A program made the position numbers and the translations under genes. The notes below the pieces were generated by a model. The model saw only the letters and a list, made by a program, of their open reading frames with translations. It ran no database searches and was not told the origin of the DNA. Below are positions 1 to 6,674 of a stretch of DNA of 9,464 nucleotides, in pieces. Source of the DNA: Clostridia bacterium (GTDB lineage Bacteria; Bacillota; Clostridia; Christensenellales; CAG-917); contig CAAGFS010000094.1 in NCBI GenBank assembly GCA_900769205.1, positions 1 to 9,464 of the forward strand. Direction: 5' to 3'. The stretch's first letter is position 1. The number at the start of each line of letters is the position of its first letter.

Positions 1-824
1 GCGGTGGACTGGCGCTCGGCAATCTTCATATCTTCAAGCGCGTAGGTTTTCACGTCGAAACTGCCGTCTCTGAGCATAATCTTGACTCTTGCGGTCTGTT
101 TGATGAGGTCGTTGGATTCAACCGTGCCTTCGCCGTCGGCGGTTTTGACCTTGCTTCCCACTTTCGGCATAAGTTTGAACACTTCGCTGTAATAGGCGTT
201 TTCGTATTTCAGACAGCACATAAGCCTTCCGCACACGCCGCTTATTTTTTGCGGATTGAGGCTCAAGCCCTGCACTTTTGCCATTTTGATTGACACTTTT
301 TCAAAGTCGGGCAGGTGGGTGGTGCAGCAGCAGGGACGTCCGCAAGGAGCAAGCGCGCCACGCATTTTGGTGTCGTCGCGCTCGTATATCTGGCGAAGCT
401 CTATGCGCACTTTGAATATTGAAGCAAGCGCGCGCACGAGATCGCGGAAATCCACTCTGCCTTCCGCGGTGAAGTAGAAGATGAGTTTTGTGCGGTCAAA
501 GGTGTATTCCGCGTCAACGAGCTTCATATTGATGCCCATTTCCGCCACTTTTTCTCTTATCACTTTGAGCGCGTGTTCCTTGTCCTGAAGGTTCTTTTCC
601 ACGCGTTTTTTGTCGTCCGCGGTTGCCTTGCGCACGACGGGTTTCAAGGGTTGGACGATTTCCTTTTCGTCCACTTCTTTGTTTGCGATGGTGACGATGG
701 CGTATTCGAGCCCGCGCGCCGTTTCCACGATTGCGCCGTCCCCTTCCTGAAAGTCTATATTCTTCGGATCGAAATAGTACACCTTGTTGGTGCTTCTGAA
801 CTTTATGCCTACGATTATTGCCAT
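1..824 (-). CDS. ricT: RicT/YaaT, PSP1-domain regulatory protein (3' end cut by window)
   Basis: The 274 visible codons match RicT (YaaT), the PSP1-domain member of the RicA-RicF-RicT iron-sulfur complex. In Bacillus subtilis that complex assists RNase Y-dependent mRNA processing and affects sporulation and competence; those roles are family knowledge, not shown here. Seen directly: an N-terminal beta-rich start (MAIIVGIKF), then VETARGLEYA and QPLKPV, then the PSP1 core with YTFDRTKLIFYFTAEGRVDFR. Two cysteine motifs follow, CGRPCCC (residues 161-167) and CGRLMCC (198-204), the usual cluster-ligand regions, with KMAKVQGLSLNPQKISG between them. The ATG start overlaps the end of holB by 10 bases, and a GGAGG lies 10 bases upstream (835-839) inside holB, suggesting translational coupling. 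B. subtilis RicT is about 275 residues, so little beyond a variable tail should be missing. Partners RicA and RicF are not in the window. An extra cysteine (C165) replaces the usual Leu of CGRPLCC. Confidence 0.95.
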   Translation of the reverse strand, partial: MAIIVGIKFRSTNKVYYFDPKNIDFQEGDGAIVETARGLEYAIVTIANKEVDEKEIVQPLKPVVRKATADDKKRVEKNLQDKEHALKVIREKVAEMGINMKLVDAEYTFDRTKLIFYFTAEGRVDFRDLVRALASIFKVRIELRQIYERDDTKMRGALAPCGRPCCCTTHLPDFEKVSIKMAKVQGLSLNPQKISGVCGRLMCCLKYENAYYSEVFKLMPKVGSKVKTADGEGTVESNDLIKQTARVKIMLRDGSFDVKTYALEDMKIAERQST

Positions 825-1789
825 TTGTATTTTGCCTCCAATATAGAAAAGAGCAAGTCGTCCACAGCCGACGTTGCGCTGACGTTGAGCGAGAGTTTTT
901 GTCGTTCCGCGTTGATTTTTCGGATGATTTCCGCAACGGCGCGGGCGGAGAAGCGGGTGCCGAGTTTCACAACGGCGTCCGAAACGTGTTTCGACAGCAC
1001 GAGATTTTCGTTTTGTTTTGCAACGAGTACGTCGCGCAGAATGATTGAAAGCACGTCGAAAAAGTCGCCGAGGTCCTGTTGCGCAATCAACATACCGTCC
1101 ACTTTCGCCACGTCGCAGGAGCGATTAAGGTTGTCAAGGACGTAAAGCGCGAGCTTGTAGAGGTCTGCGTATTTTGGCGAATCGGCAATCTTGCGCGCCT
1201 TTCCCAGCCTGCCCTCGCTGCAAGCGGCGGCGATTTTGCTCGTTTCGTCGTCAATGCCCAAAGAGCGCAACGCCTCGTAAATCGCGTCCCGGTCGAAAAG
1301 ATCCATATACACGTTTCTCGTGCGCGACTTGATCGTGGCAAGCATACTCGCTTCGTTTGCGACGCCAAGGAAAATCGTCACGTCCTTGGGCGGTTCTTCA
1401 AGCGTTTTGAGCAACTTGTTCTGCGCCTGCACGTTCATAAGATCGGCACGGTGCACAAAGTACAACTTCCTGTCGGACAGAGGTTTGACGGCTATCGTGT
1501 CAAGCATTTGCTCGACGTCGTCAACCTTGATTTTTCCGCCCGTGTCGCGCAGATGGAATATATCCGCGTGATTGTTGTGCATCGCTTTTTTGCACTCGGG
1601 GCACTCACCGCAAGCGTCGTGGTTTTTGCAATACACGCTCATTGCCACGAGAGTGAAAAACTCGTCCGTGACGTCGTCGTCCGCGCACACCAACATATAG
1701 GCGTGGCCAAGCCCCGCCTTGACGTCCGAGGATATGAGCGAGTAGGCTCTTGACGAGCGCAACGCTTTTTCAAAGGTGAGTTGACTCAC
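815..1789 (-). CDS. holB: DNA polymerase III subunit delta prime
   Basis: This is the clamp-loader subunit that, with delta and tau/gamma, opens and loads the beta sliding clamp at the replication fork. The 324 residues match the usual length (about 330). Visible features: an AAA+-like N-terminal domain beginning GLGHAYML (26-33), a zinc-finger set of four cysteines (C54, C60, C63, C66), the segment NKLLKTLEEPP (124-134) that is diagnostic of gamma/delta-prime proteins, and LATIKSRTRN (150-159), which corresponds to the SRC motif. The P-loop GxxGKT expected after HAYL in ATP-binding relatives is absent: the sequence reads VCADDDVTDEFF. The subunit is therefore predicted not to bind ATP, as in E. 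coli delta prime. The SRC cysteine is Thr157. The start is GTG, overlapping the tmk stop as GTGA, with AAGGGG 9 bases upstream (1799-1804); the next Met is residue 32, inside the conserved core. It is co-transcribed with tmk and ricT. Confidence 0.94.
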   Translation of the reverse strand: MSQLTFEKALRSSRAYSLISSDVKAGLGHAYMLVCADDDVTDEFFTLVAMSVYCKNHDACGECPECKKAMHNNHADIFHLRDTGGKIKVDDVEQMLDTIAVKPLSDRKLYFVHRADLMNVQAQNKLLKTLEEPPKDVTIFLGVANEASMLATIKSRTRNVYMDLFDRDAIYEALRSLGIDDETSKIAAACSEGRLGKARKIADSPKYADLYKLALYVLDNLNRSCDVAKVDGMLIAQQDLGDFFDVLSIILRDVLVAKQNENLVLSKHVSDAVVKLGTRFSARAVAEIIRKINAERQKLSLNVSATSAVDDLLFSILEAKYKWQ

Positions 1790-2397
1790 TTCACGGCACC
1801 CCTTTCTCTCAACGCTTCGATGATACGTTGAGAAGTCACGTTTTTGTCAAAATCGGGTTTTATGCGCACAAAACGACCGTTTGAACTTTCGATTTCGCAA
1901 ATATATCCGTCATACACTTTGTCGTGGAAAGCGGAAGATTCCATTTCCATTCGGTCGTCCTGAATCTTGAAAGTGCGCCAGGATTGACCGGGACGCAGGT
2001 CGAGAAAAATCGTCACGTCGGGCATACAACCGTCCGTTGCGGGCGCGTTGATTTGCTTTATCGTGTCCGCGCCAAGACCGCGCGCATAGCCCTGATACGC
2101 AATGGAACTGTCAACGTATCTGTCGCACACCACAAGCTCGCCGCCCTCGAGAGCGGGCTTTATGACTTCGCGCACGAGTTGAGCGCGACTTGCCGCATAC
2201 AAAAGTGCTTCCGTCATGTCGGCCATGGCGGTGTTTTGCGGGTTGAGTATGACTTTGCGGATTTGCTCGCTTATCTCGGTGCTTCCCGGCTCGCGCACGT
2301 AAACGGCGCGTTGTCCCGTGGATTCGAGATATTCTTTGAGCAGTCTGAGTTGCGTGGATTTTCCCACTCCTTCGCAACCTTCGAATGAAACGAACAT
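1786..2397 (-). CDS. tmk: Thymidylate kinase (dTMP kinase)
   Basis: Cytosolic enzyme that phosphorylates dTMP to dTDP with ATP, an essential step in dTTP supply. The 203 residues are the usual length. Motifs in order: P-loop GCEGVGKST (7-15), the dTMP-site REPGST (35-40), DRYVDSSIAYQG (92-103) with the DRY base-binding triad, IFLDL (130-134), and a LID region with RTFKIQDDRMEME (141-153) followed by FHDKV, corresponding to the family's DRxE...F(H)xxV segment. The ATG is preceded by AAGGAAAGAGG, with the AGAGG about 5 bases from the start. It is the first gene of the tmk-holB-ricT group and has a strong promoter immediately upstream. Its TGA overlaps the holB GTG by 4 bases. Nothing is missing or truncated. 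Confidence 0.97.
   Translation of the reverse strand: MFVSFEGCEGVGKSTQLRLLKEYLESTGQRAVYVREPGSTEISEQIRKVILNPQNTAMADMTEALLYAASRAQLVREVIKPALEGGELVVCDRYVDSSIAYQGYARGLGADTIKQINAPATDGCMPDVTIFLDLRPGQSWRTFKIQDDRMEMESSAFHDKVYDGYICEIESSNGRFVRIKPDFDKNVTSQRIIEALRERGAVK
1799..1804 (-). promoter_or_regulatory. Ribosome binding site fixing the GTG start of holB
   Basis: AAGGGG on the minus strand lies 9 bases before the GTG at 1789. It supports GTG as the start codon; no ATG is available until residue 32, inside the conserved core. The site is inside the tmk coding sequence, consistent with translational coupling. Confidence 0.75.
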
Positions 2398-2425
2398 ATT
2401 GCCTCTTTCCTTGATTGATTATCGT

Positions 2426-2454
2426 ATTATATCACGACGCAGAGCGATTGTCCA
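2426..2454 (-). promoter_or_regulatory. Sigma-A-type promoter of the tmk-holB-ricT operon
   Basis: On the minus strand, TGGACA (2449-2454, five of six matches to TTGACA) is separated by exactly 17 bases from a perfect TATAAT (2426-2431). The -10 is preceded by TGA, giving an extended -10 (TGATATAAT). Transcription would start near 2419, leaving a leader of about 22 bases before the tmk ATG, too short for a riboswitch. It lies in the 71-base gap between the GH5 stop and tmk. No terminator is visible in that gap, so read-through from the GH5 gene is also possible. Confidence 0.85.
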
Positions 2455-2468
2455 ACCATTGAGAAAAA

Positions 2469-3950
2469 TCATTCTTCTTCGTTTTCCTGCGCGTAGGTCA
2501 GGATATACAGGTCTTTGTCCGCCATAATCTCGTCGAGCGAGCGGTTGTCGTTGCCGTTGACGTTGAACGACGGGAGATGGGGAAGGATGCAATCCGTAAG
2601 AGCGGTGTTTTCGACGTAGTTTGCGGAATTGTGCCTTGCCCATATCGTTGCGATTTGCTCCTCGCTCATCTCGTTGAAGTCCGCCTGCTCGTCCATTTTT
2701 TCTGCGGTAGGCGAGTAGTTGAGCAAGCCCCAAGACGAGTGCAAGGCGGCGTGTTTGAAGTTCCAGGTGGTGAAGTTCCAGCCGAGCGCGCAGTACAGCT
2801 CCGCAACGCCCGCCCAGGCTTCGCTTTCCGTCTGCTCGGAAGAATTGCCCGTCGCGTTGACTTTGTCCGGGTGCGAATCGGGCCATACGTTGAATTCGCC
2901 GATGAGAACGGGCACGTTGTATCCCGCGCCTATATGCGTTGCGATATTGTTGACGGTGATAAGGGAGCCGTAATAATCGGCGTTTGTCACGCCCGCGCTC
3001 GCCCAGTTGTAGTGGTGGAACTGATACGCCACGTTTTCCCAGCCGTATTTGCTCGGAGCGGGAAGCTCCACGGACGACCAACAGGATTCGAGACATATCA
3101 CGTGATTGCAGTCTATAAGACGGATTGCCTTGTACAATTCGTCAAAATACTCCCAGCACTTTTTGCTTGCGGTGGATTGGTTTCCGTTCGAGTCCTTTAT
3201 GCCCGGTTCGTTGAGCAAATCGTACATTGCCACGCATTTTCTGTTTTTATAGCGCGTTGCGATTGCCTGCCACAATTCTTTGGTTTTCTGACGGCAGGTT
3301 TCGCCGATTTCGTCGTCAAGCCAGAGTTGACCGCCCTGTTTGTTGAAAGCGATGTCGCCCGTGTGGTCGTTTCCGCTTTGAGAGCCGACCGCGCCGTGCA
3401 TATCGAGTATGGCGTACAAGCCGTATTTTTCGCACATATCGAGCGCCCAGTCAAGACGCGCAAACGAGTTTTCGTCCACGCTCAACTCGGCATACGGAGT
3501 GCGGACGTAGGTACTCGATTGCTCGTCGAGAGTGATTGCGTTCATAAAATTGAGATAGGTGAAGGGTATGCGCACGCAGTTGAACCCCATCTCGCCGATG
3601 AGCCGAAAGTCCGTTTCGCTCACCCAGTTGTCCATATAAACGTCGAGAAGCCGCTCCATTCCGTCCTTTCCGAATCTGTTTGCAAGGGCGAGCATCATAT
3701 CTATCTGCGCGTAATTTCCCGCGACTTCGGTGGGAACGAGCCATTCTTCCTGCACCAGCCAACCGCCGAGATTGGTGCCGTAAAGCCCCGTCGGTTTTCC
3801 GTCCGAGCCTATGATTTTTGCTCCGTCCACAGTGACGAAAAGGCTTTGCTCTCCGCCGCCCGGCTCGTCTTTTTGCCCGCAGGCACACAAAGTTGTCGCA
3901 ACCAGTGCGACAAGAAACAACGCTATCAACGCAGACGAGTATTTTTTCAT
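2469..3950 (-). CDS. Glycoside hydrolase family 5 beta-glucanase-like lipoprotein
   Basis: A predicted extracellular, membrane-anchored GH5 enzyme of 493 residues. The N-terminus is a lipoprotein signal: MKKYSS, a hydrophobic stretch, then lipobox LCAC with lipidated C24, followed by a short Gly/Glu linker. The domain opens with GTNLGGWLVQEEWLVP (about 59-73), characteristic of the exo-beta-1,3-glucanase-like branch (COG2730, BglC-like). GH5 catalytic-site residues are visible: R127 in RIPF, H185 in DMHG, N247-E248 in LLNEP (acid/base), H312-H313-Y314 in FHHYNW, nucleophile E352 in LIGEFNVW, and W396 in TTWNFK. GH5 enzymes are retaining hydrolases of beta-linked glycans; the exact substrate (beta-1,3-glucan, cellulose, other) cannot be read from sequence. 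An in-frame ATG at 3974 would add 8 residues, but it sits at the predicted transcription start and has no ribosome site, whereas AAGGGG lies 7 bases before the ATG at 3950. There is no carbohydrate-binding module. The tail is acidic (ENEEE). Confidence 0.9.
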   Translation of the reverse strand: MKKYSSALIALFLVALVATTLCACGQKDEPGGGEQSLFVTVDGAKIIGSDGKPTGLYGTNLGGWLVQEEWLVPTEVAGNYAQIDMMLALANRFGKDGMERLLDVYMDNWVSETDFRLIGEMGFNCVRIPFTYLNFMNAITLDEQSSTYVRTPYAELSVDENSFARLDWALDMCEKYGLYAILDMHGAVGSQSGNDHTGDIAFNKQGGQLWLDDEIGETCRQKTKELWQAIATRYKNRKCVAMYDLLNEPGIKDSNGNQSTASKKCWEYFDELYKAIRLIDCNHVICLESCWSSVELPAPSKYGWENVAYQFHHYNWASAGVTNADYYGSLITVNNIATHIGAGYNVPVLIGEFNVWPDSHPDKVNATGNSSEQTESEAWAGVAELYCALGWNFTTWNFKHAALHSSWGLLNYSPTAEKMDEQADFNEMSEEQIATIWARHNSANYVENTALTDCILPHLPSFNVNGNDNRSLDEIMADKDLYILTYAQENEEE

Positions 3951-3957
3951 AATTCTG

Positions 3958-3963
3958 CCCCTT
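3958..3963 (-). promoter_or_regulatory. Ribosome binding site deciding the GH5 start
   Basis: AAGGGG on the minus strand, 7 bases before the ATG at 3950. It selects this codon over the in-frame ATG at 3974. The resulting N-terminus (MKKYSSAL) is a standard lipoprotein signal start. Confidence 0.75.
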
Positions 3964-3980
3964 TTTTGCAGCATAAAAAC

Positions 3981-4009
3981 ATTATATCAAATATCCGCGC
4001 CGTCTTCAA
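3981..4009 (-). promoter_or_regulatory. Sigma-A-type promoter of the GH5 lipoprotein gene
   Basis: TTGAAG (4004-4009) is followed after 17 bases by a perfect TATAAT (3981-3986) with the extended TGA prefix. The resulting 9-mer TGATATAAT is identical to the one in the tmk promoter. The expected transcription start is near 3974, giving a leader of about 24 bases with the ribosome site in it. Confidence 0.82.
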
Positions 4010-4056
4010 GAGTGATATTGAAAGGCGAAAAAAATATTTTGCACGACGTGGTTTTG

Positions 4057-4102
4057 CTTGTTTTTCGAGAGGGTTTGCGCAAAAAATCCGTCGAAAAGCA
4101 AG
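4057..4102. repeat. Inverted repeat between the divergent GH5 and leuS promoters
   Basis: CTTGTTTTTCGA (4057-4068) pairs with TCGAAAAGCAAG (4091-4102) over 12 base pairs with one G-T wobble. The 22-base interval contains a separate perfect palindrome, TTTGCGCAAA (4074-4083). It is upstream of both -35 boxes, so it does not follow any gene and is unlikely to be a terminator. It could be a regulator binding site or a DNA cruciform; no regulator gene is present in the window. Confidence 0.55.
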
Positions 4103-4121
4103 TCCGCGCGCCCGCGCCCGC

Positions 4122-4150
4122 TTGACAACGGGCGTTTATGGTATTAAACT
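4122..4150 (+). promoter_or_regulatory. Promoter of leuS, with inverted repeat around the -35 box
   Basis: A perfect TTGACA (4122-4127) is followed after 17 bases by TAAACT (4145-4150, four of six matches to TATAAT). The -35 is bracketed by CGCCCG (4115-4120) and CGGGCG (4129-4134), an inverted repeat with an 8-base centre that could be an operator. The predicted start near 4157 leaves a leader of about 29 bases, too short for a T-box. Confidence 0.68.
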
Positions 4151-4168
4151 GAATATTATTATTTTATC

Positions 4169-4173
4169 GGGAG
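4169..4173 (+). promoter_or_regulatory. Distant ribosome binding site of leuS
   Basis: GGGAG lies 12 bases before the leuS ATG, longer than the usual 5-9. The spacer can form a small hairpin, AGCG (4172-4175) with CGCT (4181-4184). That pairing would cover part of the site and might limit initiation. No better upstream or downstream start is seen: MDYKQIESKWQKIWEE is the standard LeuRS N-terminus. Confidence 0.45.
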
Positions 4174-4185
4174 CGCTCGTCGCTT

Positions 4186-6606
4186 ATGGATTACAAGCAA
4201 ATAGAAAGCAAATGGCAAAAGATATGGGAAGAAACGGGGCTTTACAAGTTCGACCGTTCAAAAGTGGACAAAAAGTACTATTGTCTTGAAATGTTCTCGT
4301 ATCCTTCCGGCGCAAAACTGCATGCGGGACATTGGTACAACTACGGTCCTGCCGACACGTTTGCGCGTTTCAAACGTATGCAGGGCTACGAGGTGTTTCA
4401 GCCTATGGGGTTCGACGCCTTTGGTCTTCCCGCCGAAAATTACGCCATAAAGACGGGCATTCATCCCGAAGACAGCACTCTCAAAAACATCGCCACCATG
4501 GAAGGGCAACTCAAACGCATCGGCGCGATGTACGATTGGGATTACGAAGTCAAAACCTGCGTCCCCGAATACTACAAGTGGACGCAATGGATGTTCCTTC
4601 AACTTTACAAACACGGGCTTGCATACCGCAAGGAAGCTCCCGTCAACTGGTGCCCTTCCTGCAACACCGTGCTTGCCAACGAGCAGGCGCAAGGCGGTGT
4701 GTGCGAAAGATGCGGAAGTCAGGTCACGCACAAAAATCTCAATCAATGGTTTTTCAAGATAACTGCTTATGCGGACGAGCTTCTCGATTGCATCGACAAA
4801 CTCGACTGGCCCGAAAAAACCAAGCTTATGCAAAAAAACTGGATAGGCAGAAGTTTCGGCGGAGAAGTGGAGTTCAAAGTGGTCGGCAAGGATTTGTCTT
4901 TCAAGGTGTTCACAACGAGAGCGGACACCATATTCGGCGTGACGTACGTCGTGCTTGCGCCCGAAAGCCCGCTGGTTGATCTCGTCGTCACTCCCGAGCA
5001 GAAAGCCGCCGTTGAAGAATACAAGGAACAGAGCGCGAAAGCCACCGAAATAGACCGCCTTTCTTCCACCCGTGAAAAGACGGGCGTTATGACGGGCGCG
5101 TATGCAATCAACCCCATCAACGACGAGCAAGTGCCCATTCTCGTTGCCGACTACGTCATCGCAAGCTACGGCACTGGCGCGGTTATGGGCGTCGCGGCGC
5201 ACGACGAGCGCGATTTCGTGTTTGCGCAAAAGCTCGGACTTCCCGTCAAGAGAGTCATCAAGGGCAAGGACGGCGTTGACGATACGCTTCCTTTCTGCGA
5301 ATACGGCGTGCTTTGCAACAGCGGCGAGTTCGACGGGCTTGCAAGCGAAGAAGGCAAAAAAGCAATTCTTGCAAAACTTGCGGAAATGGGCAAAGGCGGG
5401 ACGAAGACCAACTATCGCCTGCGCGACTGGCTCGTGAGCCGTCAACGCTACTGGGGCGCGCCCATTCCTATCATACACTGCGAGCATTGCGGCGACGTTC
5501 CCGTCCCCGAAGAAGATTTGCCCGTACTTTTGCCAAAAAACGTCAACTTTACGCCCGACGGCGAATCTCCGCTCAAAAAGTGCGACGAGTTTGTCAACAC
5601 GGTATGCCCCGTTTGCGGACGCCCCGCAAAACGCGACGCGGACACTTTGGACACTTTCGTGTGTTCGAGCTGGTATTTTTTGAGATATCCCGACGCGCAC
5701 GATTCCGACAAGCCGTTTGACAGCGAGTGGATAAACAAAATGCTCCCCGTTGACAAATACATCGGCGGTGCGGAGCACGCGTGTATGCACCTGCTTTACG
5801 CAAGATTCTTCACCAAGGCGTTGAGAGATATGGGCTATCTCGATTTTGACGAGCCTTTCCTGTCTCTCGTGCATCAGGGCACCATTCTCGGTCCCGACGG
5901 CAACAAGATGTCCAAGTCGCGCGGGAACGTGGTTTCTCCCGACGACAGCATCGCAAAGTACGGAGCGGACGTTTTCAGAGTGTATCTTATGTTCGGTTTC
6001 AACTACGTCGAAGGCGGACCGTGGAACGAAAACGGGCTTGACTCCATATCCCGTTTCTTCGACCGCATCGAGCGCATCGTCAAGAAGTGCTACGAGATAG
6101 ATTTTGAAGAAAAACCGCTCGGCAAGGCGGAGAAGGAGCTCAATCGCGTGCGTCACAACACGATAAAATGCGTGACCAACGATCTCGGCATATTCTCGTT
6201 CAACACGGCAGTTGCAAGACTTATGGAATACGTCAACGCAATCTACGCATACGAAGCCAACGTCGAGAAGAAAAACGCCTTCTACAAGGACTGCGCAAAG
6301 GACCTCGTGTTGCTTGTCGCGCCCTTCGCGCCGCATTTTGCGGAAGAGCTCTGGCAGATGCTCGGACAATCGTACAGCGTTTTCAATCAGCCCTATCCCG
6401 TTTTCGATCCCAAGGCTATGGTGCTTGACGAGATAGAACTTGCCGTGCAAATCAACTCCAAACTGCGCGCGAAAATCACCGTCGCAACAGGCGCAAGCAA
6501 GGACGAGATAGAAAAAGCCGCGCTCGAAGCGGTGAAATCGCAGCTTTGCGCCGAGCCGAAAAAGATCATCGTCGTGCCGGGAAGGCTCGTCAATATCATT
6601 GCGTAA
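4186..6606 (+). CDS. leuS: Leucyl-tRNA synthetase
   Basis: Cytosolic class I synthetase that charges tRNA-Leu with leucine and hydrolyses mischarged products. The 806 residues are close to B. subtilis LeuRS (about 804). Order of features: HIGH box as HAGH (46-49), QPMGFDAFGLPAENYAIKTG (72-91), a first zinc knuckle (C156, C159, C173, C176), and the CP1 editing domain with TTRADTIFG (243-251) and GTGAVMGVAAHDERD (329-343), where D343 matches the editing aspartate. Then come RLRDWLVSRQRYWGAPIP (411-428), a second zinc knuckle (C432, C435, C474, C477), KMSKS (574-578) and the tRNA-binding helical C-terminal part. The region after HAGH reads WYNYGPADTFARF rather than the more familiar PxGYTATD-type sequence. 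Two prolines usual in the editing motifs are alanine (A246, A338). It has its own promoter, with serS downstream on the same strand. Confidence 0.98.
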   Translation: MDYKQIESKWQKIWEETGLYKFDRSKVDKKYYCLEMFSYPSGAKLHAGHWYNYGPADTFARFKRMQGYEVFQPMGFDAFGLPAENYAIKTGIHPEDSTLKNIATMEGQLKRIGAMYDWDYEVKTCVPEYYKWTQWMFLQLYKHGLAYRKEAPVNWCPSCNTVLANEQAQGGVCERCGSQVTHKNLNQWFFKITAYADELLDCIDKLDWPEKTKLMQKNWIGRSFGGEVEFKVVGKDLSFKVFTTRADTIFGVTYVVLAPESPLVDLVVTPEQKAAVEEYKEQSAKATEIDRLSSTREKTGVMTGAYAINPINDEQVPILVADYVIASYGTGAVMGVAAHDERDFVFAQKLGLPVKRVIKGKDGVDDTLPFCEYGVLCNSGEFDGLASEEGKKAILAKLAEMGKGGTKTNYRLRDWLVSRQRYWGAPIPIIHCEHCGDVPVPEEDLPVLLPKNVNFTPDGESPLKKCDEFVNTVCPVCGRPAKRDADTLDTFVCSSWYFLRYPDAHDSDKPFDSEWINKMLPVDKYIGGAEHACMHLLYARFFTKALRDMGYLDFDEPFLSLVHQGTILGPDGNKMSKSRGNVVSPDDSIAKYGADVFRVYLMFGFNYVEGGPWNENGLDSISRFFDRIERIVKKCYEIDFEEKPLGKAEKELNRVRHNTIKCVTNDLGIFSFNTAVARLMEYVNAIYAYEANVEKKNAFYKDCAKDLVLLVAPFAPHFAEELWQMLGQSYSVFNQPYPVFDPKAMVLDEIELAVQINSKLRAKITVATGASKDEIEKAALEAVKSQLCAEPKKIIVVPGRLVNIIA

Positions 6607-6674
6607 ACCTTGCGGTCATTCCGCAAAATATAAATAACGAATAAACCAAGACCGAAAGGTCAACGGAGCAAATT
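6607..6674 (+). other. leuS-serS spacer with two small hairpins
   Basis: TTGCGG (6610-6615) pairs with CCGCAA (6621-6626) around a 5-base loop. GACC-GAAA-GGTC (6650-6661) forms a 4-bp stem with a GNRA tetraloop immediately before the serS ribosome site GGAG (6665-6668). The first hairpin has no T-run after it, so it is not a convincing terminator. An A/T-rich TATAAA (6629-6634) has no suitably spaced -35. Co-transcription of leuS and serS is the simpler reading. Confidence 0.4.

Noticed and set aside
573..1753. Plus-strand open frames opposite ricT and holB (573-1145, 1079-1753)
   Set aside because: They lie opposite confidently identified genes and carry no recognisable domains, plausible ribosome sites or promoters.
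3951..3974. Alternative ATG for the GH5 gene at 3974
   Set aside because: It lies at the predicted transcription start with no ribosome site. The ATG at 3950 has AAGGGG at 7 bases and gives a canonical lipoprotein signal.
4010..4185. T-box or other riboswitch before leuS
   Set aside because: The predicted leader is about 29 bases, and no T-box sequence or antiterminator is visible in the region.
2577..4289. 570-codon plus-strand frame opposite the GH5 gene, running into leuS
   Set aside because: Codon-register shadow of the GH5 gene; it also overlaps two promoters and the start of leuS. The GH5 catalytic motifs establish the true strand.
4258..6450. 730-codon open frame on the minus strand inside leuS
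   Set aside because: It is in exact codon register with leuS and is open only because leuS avoids TTA, CTA and TCA. The translation shows no recognisable domain, and LeuRS motifs cover the whole plus strand.
6607..6674. Separate serS promoter
   Set aside because: TATAAA at 6629 has no -35 at a proper distance; the TTGCGG at 6610 would leave only 13 bases.
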